64,000 bases of DNA from Paraglaciecola algarum (GCF_021532655.1 NZ_JAKGAS010000008.1:62001-126000), one strand, 5' to 3'; positions 36,362-44,795 are shown, counted from the first letter of the stretch. Notes: generated by a model from the sequence alone, not told the origin. Translations and numbers: made by a program.

Positions 36362-37297
36362 TTAATTAAATTTAGCGCCAAATGACACATTAAACATACT
36401 TTGTTGATAGGTTTGCTGGCTTAATTTACCGTGATAATCACCATATTCGACTTGGGTCTTGACTAAGATGTAGTCGGTCACATTGAGTTGCCAATCGGCG
36501 GTAACCACACTCCGGTATTGATCTCTTTCTACTATTTCTTGAGTAGAACCCAACTCTGATTCTTGAGAGACTAAAACTTGTTGATAATCTTTTTTCTTAT
36601 ATTTCCAACCTAAGCCGATTTTATTATCTAACCCCATAAACGAAAATTTTTGGCTAATTTTGCTTTTAATACTCAAACCCACAAAATCAAATTGCTCGTC
36701 AGTCGCTTGTTCTTTTTCTGCGCCTATTCCAGCGGTCAACATTAAATTAGTCCCGTCGGCAAAATAAAACAAATCTGCTGCTACGCCATAATTATCAGCA
36801 TCTCTTTCGCTTAGAGTAGGAAATGACTTTTCTTTTAAATTGCCACTGGTTCTGAAATAAGTGGTGCTAGTTAAAAACTGTCCATGATACAAACTTAGCT
36901 GCTGAAAAGACAAAAACTTATCATTTTGCAACAAGGCATTCACCTTGTCATATCTCAGGCCAATTTCCTGATCAGTCAGTTTATAACTTGAGTCCATGTA
37001 AAAACGCTGCAAACTCAGATCAAATTGTTCAAACTCGTGATATTGCTCTTGTGAATAACCTACTCCTGAAGCCAGTTTAAACTTGTCAGTAGGTTTCCAA
37101 ATTGCGCCAAGTGTACCTTCAATTTTCGTTCCATTATCACCTTGGGTGTTCACTGCATCTATTTCTTCCACGGTTAATGCTGAGTTATACATGTATCCAG
37201 CCGATGCTTGGCCTGAAAAAGTAAAGGAGTCATCTTGGTTAGCCACAACCTGTGGGATAAATACTGCCCCCAAGACACAACAAAATAGGCGTTTCAT
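36362..37297 (-). CDS. Outer-membrane beta-barrel protein
   Basis: From the Met at 37297, with GGAGG upstream, the protein is 311 residues with a signal peptide (KRLFCCVLGAVFIPQVVA). The mature part shows alternating amphipathic strands with many aromatic residues (YRSVVTADWQLNVTDYILVKTQVEYGDY) and ends in FNVSFGAKFN. This fits a barrel of about 14 strands, perhaps of the DUF560/OMP_b-brl class. It lies downstream of the Ser/Ala/Glu-rich gene behind a terminator, so expression would need read-through. Function unknown. Confidence 0.7.
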   Translation of the reverse strand: MKRLFCCVLGAVFIPQVVANQDDSFTFSGQASAGYMYNSALTVEEIDAVNTQGDNGTKIEGTLGAIWKPTDKFKLASGVGYSQEQYHEFEQFDLSLQRFYMDSSYKLTDQEIGLRYDKVNALLQNDKFLSFQQLSLYHGQFLTSTTYFRTSGNLKEKSFPTLSERDADNYGVAADLFYFADGTNLMLTAGIGAEKEQATDEQFDFVGLSIKSKISQKFSFMGLDNKIGLGWKYKKKDYQQVLVSQESELGSTQEIVERDQYRSVVTADWQLNVTDYILVKTQVEYGDYHGKLSQQTYQQSMFNVSFGAKFN

Positions 37298-37315
37298 ACG
37301 CACCTCCAAACAAAT

Positions 37316-37343
37316 AAGAAAAAACAGCCGGTCTATGACCGGC
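37316..37343 (-). terminator. Terminator between the acidic-protein gene and the barrel gene
   Basis: GCCGGTC pairs with GACCGGC around a three-base loop. On the minus strand it is followed by a T-run. It should reduce transcription into the barrel gene. Confidence 0.8.
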
Positions 37344-37376
37344 AAGAAATATAAATATGAATTATATCGATTGATA

Positions 37377-38198
37377 TTAAAGCTCTAGACCCGTTGTGAT
37401 ATCACTCACAACTTCTGTTGCTGCTGTGGTGGCAATTTCAGAGCTCAGCTCTTCTGCAATCGAAGTACTCACTTGATTAGTCACAGATTGAGCTATTTCA
37501 GAACTTGCTTCGCTGGCAATAACCTCAGACACTGAGCTATCAATAACCTGGGAGACAGACTGATTAAGCTCGCCTGCCACATCAGCTGCAGCGAGATTTT
37601 GCACTTCACCTGAAATTGATTGTGTTACCTCTGAAACCACAGCCACAGAAGCCTCTGAAACTAAGCTAGCATCAGCAATTTGTTCAGACGATAAAGCACT
37701 TACGCTAGATACTGCTGAGTCTACGGCGCTAGTATCTGGCACCGAAATGGCACTCACTGTATCAAGAGTGTTACTCACACTTGCATTAACTCGATTAGTT
37801 AAATCAATTTCATTGGTAGCCGATTGCGCTGTTTCTCCCGTTGCTTCAGCGTTTTGCTCTAGGGTTTGCTCAGCGGTTTCGGTGTTTTCTTCAGGGTTTT
37901 CTTCAGCGCTTTCTTCAGTACCTTCTTCGGTCGTATCATCAGCAGGTGTTTTTGCTGCAGGTGGGGTGTCAGCTGTTTCAGCGTTTGCGTTAGCACTGGC
38001 TTGTGCATTAGCTGAAGAATCGCCTTCAATACGTGTTTCTGATTGATTATCTTGGCTATCAATATTGTGAGATACCTTAGATTCACTTGATACATTTGAT
38101 TCAAACTTGACTTGAGTTTCTACTGCTAGTGCTGCAGAAGTAGCACTCATAAAACCTGCTATTAAAATTACTCGTGATATTTTGTTTAGCTTAGTCAT
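37377..38198 (-). CDS. Secreted Ser/Ala/Glu-rich low-complexity protein
   Basis: The 273-residue product has a signal peptide (about 1-25, ending A-A-L-A-V-E) and then no recognisable domain. Residues 60-110 are a Glu/Thr/Ala-rich acidic stretch. Residues 130-270 repeat a pattern of the type S-x-V-S-x-V/I-A-x-E with predicted amphipathic helices, perhaps a long coiled coil. Almost no aromatic residue is present. A sigma-type promoter shared with the ECF gene stands upstream, so this is probably the main target of the ECF sigma factor. It could be a surface or periplasmic structural protein. Confidence 0.75.
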   Translation of the reverse strand: MTKLNKISRVILIAGFMSATSAALAVETQVKFESNVSSESKVSHNIDSQDNQSETRIEGDSSANAQASANANAETADTPPAAKTPADDTTEEGTEESAEENPEENTETAEQTLEQNAEATGETAQSATNEIDLTNRVNASVSNTLDTVSAISVPDTSAVDSAVSSVSALSSEQIADASLVSEASVAVVSEVTQSISGEVQNLAAADVAGELNQSVSQVIDSSVSEVIASEASSEIAQSVTNQVSTSIAEELSSEIATTAATEVVSDITTGLEL

Positions 38199-38234
38199 TG
38201 TCGTTTCCTCATGTTTTAGTTAAATGACACTTGG

Positions 38235-38261
38235 ATAACGAAGCAAAAAACGTTTTATTCC
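38235..38261 (-). promoter_or_regulatory. Candidate ECF-type promoter of the acidic-protein gene
   Basis: On the minus strand: GGAATAAA (38261-38254), 13 bases, CGTTAT (38240-38235). It lies 37 bases from the start codon, nearly the same distance as in the sigma gene. Confidence 0.6.
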
Positions 38262-38386
38262 AAAAAAATACAATTTCTTCAAATGATTTTATGATCTACA
38301 ACCCTAAAAAATCTATTTTTAGTAGTTACTTCAATGCGTTACAACATAAAAATAGCCCACTAAATTTTTCATTGGCTCTCTGAGCA

Positions 38387-39289
38387 TTAACCTTGGTTAT
38401 TACAGTTTTTGAATTTTTGCTGCATAAATTCTACAAAACAGCGAACCTTACGCGACACATATTTTCTATGGGGGTACATCACGTACAAACCTAAGTTCTG
38501 TGAGCGGTAATCTGGCAGTACTTCTACTAGCTCACCGCTACGAATGGCTCCAATAGCGGCATGCATAGTGACATAACCAATACCACCACCCGCTTTCACC
38601 ATATTGACTATGGCCTGAGGACTGTTACAAGATAAATCACTAAACACTTCAACCACTTCTTTTTGACCTTGTGAGTTATACAATTCCCAGGTTTTTCCAT
38701 CGTTAAAGTTTGTATCCACAATACAGGTATGGGCAACTAAATCAGCCAAGTTCTTAGGTGTACCTTGAGTATTAAGGTAGGCAGGCGAGGCACAAATGAC
38801 CCGTGACACATCACTAATATGCCTAGCGATTAATGTTGAGTCTTCTACATTTCCCACTTTTATTCGAACATCAATCCCCGCTTGTAACATGTCTACGGCA
38901 TGATTGTTGAGTACCAAATCAAACTGAATATCTGGATAGAGCTGGCAAAATTCTGGGATATGTTCTGCTAACCAAATTTCACCAAAGGTCACAGGTGCAC
39001 TGACTCTCAACGAGCCTTTAGGGCTAGATTGCTCACCTACCACATGATCCATCATAACTTCGTAACGCTCTAGCACTTGTAAGGCGTGGTGATAATAATT
39101 ACTCCCTGATTCGGTCAGTGAAATTTTTCGAGTAGTGCGATTAAATAGTCTCACATCGAATTGTTTTTCAATTTCTCCAATGTATTTGCTCACCAAAGCT
39201 TTTGAAATATTCAGTCTTTGGCTTGCTGCTGTAAATGAGCCTGTCTCAACAACGGCAATCACAGTTTTGATTGCGTCTAATGAATCCAT
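38387..39289 (-). CDS. LysR-family transcriptional regulator
   Basis: The 300-residue protein has the LysR winged helix at the N-terminus (AIKTVIAVVETGSFTAASQRL, then LNISKALVSKYIGEIEKQ). A periplasmic-binding-like effector domain follows (about 90-295). The sequence is of the DsdC/CrgA-like group. It is divergent from the GST gene at 39459 with a 169-base shared upstream region that contains a long palindrome. It probably controls that redox cluster. Confidence 0.9.
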   Translation of the reverse strand: MDSLDAIKTVIAVVETGSFTAASQRLNISKALVSKYIGEIEKQFDVRLFNRTTRKISLTESGSNYYHHALQVLERYEVMMDHVVGEQSSPKGSLRVSAPVTFGEIWLAEHIPEFCQLYPDIQFDLVLNNHAVDMLQAGIDVRIKVGNVEDSTLIARHISDVSRVICASPAYLNTQGTPKNLADLVAHTCIVDTNFNDGKTWELYNSQGQKEVVEVFSDLSCNSPQAIVNMVKAGGGIGYVTMHAAIGAIRSGELVEVLPDYRSQNLGLYVMYPHRKYVSRKVRCFVEFMQQKFKNCNNQG

Positions 39290-39299
39290 CTAAATTAAC

Positions 39300-39351
39300 C
39301 ACGATACGTTGACAATATTTCAATATTAACAGTATTTATCAACTTATCGTG
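39300..39351. promoter_or_regulatory. Long palindrome between LysR and GST genes
   Basis: CACGATACGTTGA (39300-39312) and TCAACTTATCGTG (39339-39351) are inverted with one mismatch, around an AT-rich centre with AATATTTCAATATT. It starts 11 bases from the LysR start codon and is a likely operator for the regulator. Confidence 0.6.
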
Positions 39352-39458
39352 AACAAATACTATCTAAACACTGAATACAAGTTTCGTCACTTACATCAGT
39401 AAACTTAAACAAGATAATTTCATCACTTAACCTAGCAAACTTTAACAAGGTAAATAAC

Positions 39459-40082
39459 ATGTCAAAACTTAAACTTTATACTTTTCCTTTATCAGGCCAT
39501 TCCCACCGCGTGGAGTTGATGCTCTCATTATTAAGCTTAGATGCAGAATTAATTAAGGTGGATCTAGCTAAAGGTGAACATAAATCGGCTGAATTCTTAG
39601 CAAAAAACCCAGCCGGACAAGTTCCAGTATTAGAAGATGGCGATATAACCCTAGCTGACTCCAATGCCATCATAATGTACTTAGCTACCAAATATGACCA
39701 AGGCAGAACTTGGTACCCTGAAGACTTAGTGACTCAAACCAAAATTCAAAGTTATCTTTCACTCGCCGCTGGAAAACTCGCTTTTGGCCCCTGCAACGCG
39801 CGCATTATTAACGTGTTTGGAAAACCGCTGGATAAAGAGTTTGCCTTAACTTTGGCTCACGACTTACTTACCTTACTTGACCAAACTTTATCATCACAAA
39901 CATGGTTAGTTGGTGACACGCCGACCTTGGCAGATGTGGCACATTACACTTACATTGCTCACGCGCCAGAAGGTGATGTGTCGCTAGAAAACTACCCTCA
40001 CATAAAAACTTGGCTAGCTACAATCGAACAACTTAAAGGTTTTGTGCCAATGCCAAAAACCAAAACAGGCCTGACCGCATAA
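39459..40082 (+). CDS. Glutathione S-transferase
   Basis: GSTs conjugate glutathione to electrophiles or act as peroxidases. The 207-residue product has the N-terminal thioredoxin-like domain (KLYTFPLSGHSHRVELML at 4-21, NPAGQVPVLEDGDITLADSNAIIMYLA) and a helical C-domain. Ser12 of PLSGHS is a candidate catalytic residue. It begins a run of four co-directional genes with redox folds and is divergent from a LysR gene. Its last codons enter a 17-bp tandem repeat. Confidence 0.92.
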   Translation: MSKLKLYTFPLSGHSHRVELMLSLLSLDAELIKVDLAKGEHKSAEFLAKNPAGQVPVLEDGDITLADSNAIIMYLATKYDQGRTWYPEDLVTQTKIQSYLSLAAGKLAFGPCNARIINVFGKPLDKEFALTLAHDLLTLLDQTLSSQTWLVGDTPTLADVAHYTYIAHAPEGDVSLENYPHIKTWLATIEQLKGFVPMPKTKTGLTA

Positions 40083-40155
40083 ATAACCTGACCGTGTAAG
40101 TAACCTGACCGCATGAGCAGGCCTGACCGCGGAGATAACCTGACAGCGTGAAAAG
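40070..40155 (+). repeat. 17-bp tandem repeat, five units
   Basis: Units begin CCTGACCGC or close variants at 40070, 40087, 40104, 40122 and 40139, so spacing is 17, 17, 18 and 17. The first unit encodes the last residues of the GST and its stop. Three of the five units contain an A/G-rich end such as ATAAATAA. Confidence 0.85.
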
Positions 40156-40194
40156 CCAAATCGCATCAAAAGTTAAGATAGGAACGAAGTAAAG

Positions 40195-41184
40195 ATGACT
40201 GATACAACCCTAATAACTAACAAGCCTGAAATGGCTTCCGCTTTTCATGAAGGTGAACAATTCATCCAACAAAAAGTGGGCAAAAAGAATATAATGGATG
40301 CCGTTGGTAAAAAATTCATTCGTTCATTTTTACTTGAACAACACTGTGAATTTTACCAAGGATTACAATATGTGTTTATCGGTCATCTTGACGCACAGTT
40401 ACAACCTTGGGCATCTATTTTATTTAAAAAAACCGGCTTAATAAAAGTTATATCTCCTACCCAGTTACATATTGATATCAGTGAAACTGACACTAAAACC
40501 CATGAATATTTTTCGAAAGGTGATCAAGTAGGCTTGCTAGGGATAGAGCTTAGCAACAAAAGAAGAAACCGCTTAACTGGTGTGGTTCTAGACATATCCG
40601 CTGATTGCATCAAAATTCAAGTGAAACAGTCTTTTGGAAACTGCCCTAAATATATTACCCCTAGAGTTATAGCCGATTGGCCTGCTTCCAACCAAGCAAC
40701 TCACAATAAAGAGACGCATAGTCAAGCTTTACACAATCAAGATGTACAAAAAACAGAGGCATTTAATAATAAGATGCTTGATTTGCTCAAACGCGCTGAT
40801 TCATTTTTTGTGGCTAGCTATTATCAGAATAGTCTAGCTAAAAACCAGCATGTGTCAGAAGGGGCTGATGTTTCTTATCGTGGAGGTGAGCCAGGCTTTA
40901 TTGAGATTATCAATAATAAACAAATCATTATTCCAGACTACGTAGGCAACAACTTTTTTAATACCTTAGGTAATATAGAAAAATCCGGCAAAGCGGGTTT
41001 ATTATTTATAAACTTTGACAATGGCGATACCTTATCCATGAGCGGTAAAGCAAAAATTTTGTGGGATCTTGAACCAACAAAGCAAATATCTAAGTCCAAT
41101 AAAGCTCAGCGTTACTGGCAATTTACCCTAGAACAGGCTTATCTTAAGCCTCATCATTTACCTTTAAAATTTGAGAAAGTATAA
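40195..41184 (+). CDS. Pyridoxamine-phosphate-oxidase-fold FMN-binding protein
   Basis: The 329-residue protein has the split-barrel fold of flavin-nucleotide-binding proteins. Key segments are PGFIEIINNKQIIIPDYVGNNFFNTLGNI and GKAGLLFINFDNGDTLSMSGKAKI. The N-terminal part has a related barrel. The family includes proteins near GST genes and reductases acting on small electrophiles. It is between GST and cupin genes, with a 2-base gap to the latter, as one transcription unit. Substrate unknown. Confidence 0.8.
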   Translation: MTDTTLITNKPEMASAFHEGEQFIQQKVGKKNIMDAVGKKFIRSFLLEQHCEFYQGLQYVFIGHLDAQLQPWASILFKKTGLIKVISPTQLHIDISETDTKTHEYFSKGDQVGLLGIELSNKRRNRLTGVVLDISADCIKIQVKQSFGNCPKYITPRVIADWPASNQATHNKETHSQALHNQDVQKTEAFNNKMLDLLKRADSFFVASYYQNSLAKNQHVSEGADVSYRGGEPGFIEIINNKQIIIPDYVGNNFFNTLGNIEKSGKAGLLFINFDNGDTLSMSGKAKILWDLEPTKQISKSNKAQRYWQFTLEQAYLKPHHLPLKFEKV

Positions 41185-41186
41185 CC

Positions 41187-41858
41187 ATGCTTAATATGGA
41201 TTTCAGCCAACGTATAGCGATAAACACCAACAATTTGGAGTGGCAACCAAGCCCTAAAGCAGGTGTATGGCGTAAACCTTTGGCTAGAGAAGATAAAGAA
41301 CGAGGCCACGCCACAAGTATTGTAAAATATGAACCTGGTGCTTCTTTCTCTGAACATGACCATCCTCTTGGTGAAGAAATATTAGTCCTAGAGGGCACGT
41401 TTTCTGATCACTCCGGTGACTATAAAAAAGGGCAGTATTTTCGAAACCCAGAAGGTTTTAAACACGCTCCTTTTAGTCAAGAAGGCTGTACTATTTTAGT
41501 AAAACTACATCAGTTTCAAGCTGTCGATGATCAACACATACAAATCGATACAAATTCACAACCTTGGCTAGCTGGACAAGGTAACTTACGAGTTATGCCT
41601 TTACATACTCATAATACTGAATCAACTGCTTTGGTTTATTGGCCAGCCAATACCAAGTTCAAACCTCATCAACATTGGGGCGGTGAAGAAATTTATGTGA
41701 TTTCTGGTGAGTTTATCGATGAACAAGGTCGATACCCAGCCGGCACATGGATCCGCAGTCCACATTTAAGCAGTCATAATCCTTATGTAGAAGTGGACAC
41801 TTTGATTTGGGTAAAAGTGGGCCACCTTTTGGGAGAGTTAGCTAACCCCAAGGATTAA
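41187..41858 (+). CDS. Two-cupin protein, ChrR-like
   Basis: The 223 residues hold two cupin domains. The first shows HDHPLGEEILVLEGTF and the second PHQHWGGEEIYVISGEF, both with His and Glu metal ligands. The order matches ChrR C-terminal cupins and stand-alone ChrR-like cupins. No zinc-binding anti-sigma part is present, so this is not an anti-sigma factor. It follows the FMN protein and should be in its operon. Likely role: metal-dependent redox or singlet-oxygen-related sensing or dioxygenase; unproven. Confidence 0.85.
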   Translation: MLNMDFSQRIAINTNNLEWQPSPKAGVWRKPLAREDKERGHATSIVKYEPGASFSEHDHPLGEEILVLEGTFSDHSGDYKKGQYFRNPEGFKHAPFSQEGCTILVKLHQFQAVDDQHIQIDTNSQPWLAGQGNLRVMPLHTHNTESTALVYWPANTKFKPHQHWGGEEIYVISGEFIDEQGRYPAGTWIRSPHLSSHNPYVEVDTLIWVKVGHLLGELANPKD

Positions 41859-41924
41859 AGCCATATAAGCCAATAAAACTCCCTTAAAAGCTCGAGAAAA
41901 GGAAATGCCCGAGCGAATTTTAAT

Positions 41925-42236
41925 TTAAGCAACAAAGGCTTTTAAATCAGTGAAAGACAATGCGCCAACTTTGGTTGCCGCTAATTCACCATCTTTAAAC
42001 AGCAGTAAAGTAGGAATGCCTCTAATACCAAACTTCACCATTAAATCTTGGGCTTCATCGGCATCCACTTTAACAATTTTAATCTCATCGTTCTCGGTAG
42101 ATAGTTGGTCCAATATCGGCGCTATCATTTTACATGGACCACACCACTGGGCAAAAAAATCCACTAAAACCGTTCCTTTGTGTGCGCTAACTTCTTGCTC
42201 AAAATCATTTGGGTTAATAACAGTTACATTACTCAT
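41925..42236 (-). CDS. Thioredoxin
   Basis: A classic 103-residue thioredoxin with W-C-G-P-C, the buried Asp, and the cis-Pro loop GIRGIPTLLLF. From the Met at 42236 (MSNVTVINPNDFE) there is GAGGAAAACCAAG upstream; earlier Met codons are less likely. It sits convergent to the GST/cupin unit and divergent from a LysR gene. A weak hairpin GCTCG/CGAGC with following T residues lies past its stop at about 41890-41914. Confidence 0.93.
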   Translation of the reverse strand: MSNVTVINPNDFEQEVSAHKGTVLVDFFAQWCGPCKMIAPILDQLSTENDEIKIVKVDADEAQDLMVKFGIRGIPTLLLFKDGELAATKVGALSFTDLKAFVA

Positions 42237-42348
42237 CTTGGTTTTCCTCATTATCAAGTTTATTTGAGTGAGAGTGTAAAGCCTTTGCTTTTTATTGTAT
42301 ATATAGGCCCAATAAAACCAATTGTTCTATTTATGAGACAAATTAACC

Positions 42349-43227
42349 ATGCTGAATTTAGATGATCTGACTTTTTTCTCAACCATAATTGATAGTGGCT
42401 CGCTGACCTTAGCCTCGCAAAAGATGGGTGTACCTAAATCAAAACTAAGTCGCAGATTAGCTAATCTTGAAGCCGAATTAGGTTATCAATTATTAATCCG
42501 TACCACCCGAAAACAAGAATTAACCGAAAGCGGTTTATTGTTGTATCGGTCTTGTAAGCCCCATTTAGAAGCCTTAAGCCAAGTTGAAAATGACTTACAT
42601 GAGCTCAACACCGCGCCTAAGGGCAGATTAAACATACTCTTACCCATAGAGTTTTTTAACCAAGTAATTAGTACCATAGTGACCAATTACGCCAAACAAT
42701 ACCCAGATGTGATGGTACATTGTAGTCACTACTCATCTGTATTACCGGATGAAAGTTATCAATACGACCTTATATTTGTACTCCACGAAACGGACTTGGC
42801 TGATACTAGCTGGGTGGGGAAACAACTGTTAAGTTTTCCTCAATCTATTTATTCAGGGCTCGACTACAAAACGGAGCATTTACACAGCCCCGAAGATCTT
42901 GAGCAAGAAGATTGCATCACCTCTAGCGACAATACCCAGTGGTTATTTAGAGATAAACATAAAGTGCAGCTAATTTCTGCGCCAGCTAAAATGATCTTGT
43001 CTAGCCCACAAATGCGTCTTCAAGCAACGGCTCAAAATTTAGGCATAGCGAAACTTCCAGATTACCTTTGTCAGTCGACCCAAACCTCAGCCATGGTCAA
43101 ACGTGTAAAACTAGATAAAGAACCTGTAGCACTTAAATTAACTGTGTTGTATCAAAGTCGAAACATTGCCTTTAAAACCCGTAAGTTTTTGGAATACTTT
43201 CAATCCAATATTGGTTGCTTAAATTAA
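42349..43227 (+). CDS. LysR-family transcriptional regulator
   Basis: The 292-residue regulator has an N-terminal winged helix (LDDLTFFSTIIDSGSLTLASQKM, then VPKSKLSRRLANLEAEL) and an effector domain. It is divergent from thioredoxin with ~112 bases between them, so it may control trx or the redox cluster. It is of the same CrgA-like group as the regulator at 38387, and the two bracket the cluster. The effector is unknown. Confidence 0.9.
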   Translation: MLNLDDLTFFSTIIDSGSLTLASQKMGVPKSKLSRRLANLEAELGYQLLIRTTRKQELTESGLLLYRSCKPHLEALSQVENDLHELNTAPKGRLNILLPIEFFNQVISTIVTNYAKQYPDVMVHCSHYSSVLPDESYQYDLIFVLHETDLADTSWVGKQLLSFPQSIYSGLDYKTEHLHSPEDLEQEDCITSSDNTQWLFRDKHKVQLISAPAKMILSSPQMRLQATAQNLGIAKLPDYLCQSTQTSAMVKRVKLDKEPVALKLTVLYQSRNIAFKTRKFLEYFQSNIGCLN

Positions 43228-43260
43228 CTGTTCAAGCTTATGCATAAGTGGGGGGATGTT

Positions 43261-43556
43261 ATACCATTTCACCTTGATATGTGATCACTCAGAATGCGTC
43301 CAGCGGATTTTGATTAAGGCGTCGCTATGCAGTAATGGTTGTTCCCTTTCAAATAGCGAGAACCAGCTCTTTTTAAAAAGATAGGCGCAAAACCCGCTGG
43401 GGCATTCCTTTCAGGCGAGTTTTAAAAGGGCTTACTCTACGTTGCATGAATTCGAAATAGAACTAGTTGATTTTAATAAAAAGCTATCAGCCATGCGCCT
43501 TGATTAAGCCCTTTTAAACTCTCGCTGAGTGACTACATATAAAGATGGAATGGTAT
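43261..43556. mobile_element. 296-bp MITE-like element with 32-bp terminal inverted repeats
   Basis: The ends 43261-43292 and 43525-43556 are inverted repeats of 32 bases with a few mismatches (left ATACCATTTCACC, right GGAATGGTAT). Nested inside are two more inverted pairs: CCAGCGGATTTTG / CAAAACCCGCTGG (43300-43312 and 43388-43400), and GCGAGTTTTAAAAGGGCTTA against its counterpart at about 43505-43525. No coding frame is seen, so it would depend on a transposase elsewhere. The target-site duplication could not be defined. Confidence 0.65.
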
Positions 43557-43653
43557 TACCTTTCGCAGTAAAATATTAAAAAGTGAGGTGTACAAGTGCT
43601 CGACAAAAATTATACTCTTGCCTGGCTAATTTATTATAGAAATACGGTGACAA

Positions 43654-43824
43654 ATGTCTGAAAAAACCATTAAGTTTGAATTTGAAAAGCAGAATAAAAA
43701 TAGCATTCGCTACAAAGAGACGCCCGAGGAGGGCATGCCTCCTGTGATAGGAAGCATTTATGTGCAGAAATGGTTTGCTGGCAATAGTAAAACTTTAGAA
43801 GTCACTATTAATAAAAAAGACTAG
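43654..43824 (+). CDS. Small conserved-looking protein of 56 residues
   Basis: An ATG with GGTG five bases upstream opens a 56-residue frame beginning MSEKTIKFEFEKQNKNS. It has the block PPVIGSIYVQKWFAG followed by a basic, strand-like end (LEVTINKKD). This pattern, two strands around a P-P-x-I-G and Y-x-Q-K-W-F core, occurs in small hypothetical proteins of proteobacteria and cyanobacteria as far as I recall. It lies just after the MITE-like element and ends 5 bases before a convergent gene. Function unknown. Confidence 0.7.
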   Translation: MSEKTIKFEFEKQNKNSIRYKETPEEGMPPVIGSIYVQKWFAGNSKTLEVTINKKD

Positions 43825-43829
43825 GACTA

Positions 43830-44795
43830 TTAGTTACTGCTTTCTGATGCCAAACCAGCCTTAGAATCAATTAAAACCTTACCTTGACTCACAACAAACG
43901 CCTGCCAAAACTCTTCAATGGTGTGTAACCCCGACATATTTAAAATAAACCAAACTTCTGATGTATCAGAAAAATCAACACCGCCATGATGAATCGAAGA
44001 CCATTCTTCAGGAAAGCCATTTGGATAATATCTATCAACCACATCAGAAGCTTTATTCCACAATGCCTTAGCTTGCTTTATTGAAGATGATTTGGCCGAT
44101 GGTAAAAAAGTCTTCACTTTGTTTTGATAGCCAGGAGTACTATAGTCACTGCGATCGCCCCATTCAGTTGTTCCATATGGGGCGTTGCCGTCATCTAGTT
44201 GCACATACCAAGAGTTGACTTTTACGTAGGCTAAATCATCATCTGTGGTTTGATTCTCGTTCCATTGGCTATGCTGCACCACCACCACCTGACGTTTAAT
44301 GGTATCGGCAGAAACCCCGTCTTTGAGTAAGGCCGCCATCCAATCAGCTGTTACATCCGATTGCCCAGCTTCTGCTACCCATACACGGCCACCAGCTTGA
44401 ATAATGCTTTTAGTTTTATCTTTTAAACGCTTAACCGAACCCTCATTGTCAGTGTGCCTATCTGTCCATTTAATATTTTTCTGACCAAATGCCAAAGTAA
44501 ACAATTCAGGCGAATGCATAAACTTGCCATTTTGTTTTCCATAGGCACCAGACACAGCATAATAATTTACATCTTGAAAATCAGGGTGAGCTAAAATACT
44601 CCCTGCAGCGGCAATGGCGTGTATATCATCTGGATCAGGCTTACTGTCATATTGCAATAACAGAAGATCTTTACTGCGATCGAATTGTACCTTTTGGCTT
44701 GTTTGCGCCGCTACATTCGTCACACTTGTAAAAGCCATCACGACAAAAACACAGCCTAATATTTTGTTTTTCATTTTGTTCTTCTTATTCTTCAT
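43830..44795 (-). CDS. Secreted nucleoside-hydrolase-like protein
   Basis: The product (321 aa, or 314 from the Met seven codons later) has a signal peptide ending NVAAQ. The mature start has LLLLQYDSKPDPDDIHAIAA, resembling the D-x-D-P-D-D metal-site pattern of inosine-uridine nucleoside hydrolases. Further typical ribohydrolase blocks are not obvious, so it may be a distant relative. It lies downstream of the second propeller gene after 52 bases on the same strand and may be the last gene of that operon. Substrate unknown. Confidence 0.6.
   Translation of the reverse strand: MKNKKNKMKNKILGCVFVVMAFTSVTNVAAQTSQKVQFDRSKDLLLLQYDSKPDPDDIHAIAAAGSILAHPDFQDVNYYAVSGAYGKQNGKFMHSPELFTLAFGQKNIKWTDRHTDNEGSVKRLKDKTKSIIQAGGRVWVAEAGQSDVTADWMAALLKDGVSADTIKRQVVVVQHSQWNENQTTDDDLAYVKVNSWYVQLDDGNAPYGTTEWGDRSDYSTPGYQNKVKTFLPSAKSSSIKQAKALWNKASDVVDRYYPNGFPEEWSSIHHGGVDFSDTSEVWFILNMSGLHTIEEFWQAFVVSQGKVLIDSKAGLASESSN

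Noticed and set aside
37747..38104. Long frames on both strands across the Ser/Ala/Glu-rich gene
   Set aside because: Low-complexity codon repeats keep other frames open; only the frame with a signal peptide and ribosome-binding site is credible.
40070..40155. CRISPR-like short repeats
   Set aside because: Units are directly adjacent without spacers, so it is a simple tandem repeat.
41187..41858. ChrR-type anti-sigma factor
   Set aside because: The cupin part matches but the N-terminal zinc-binding anti-sigma domain is absent and no sigma gene is adjacent.
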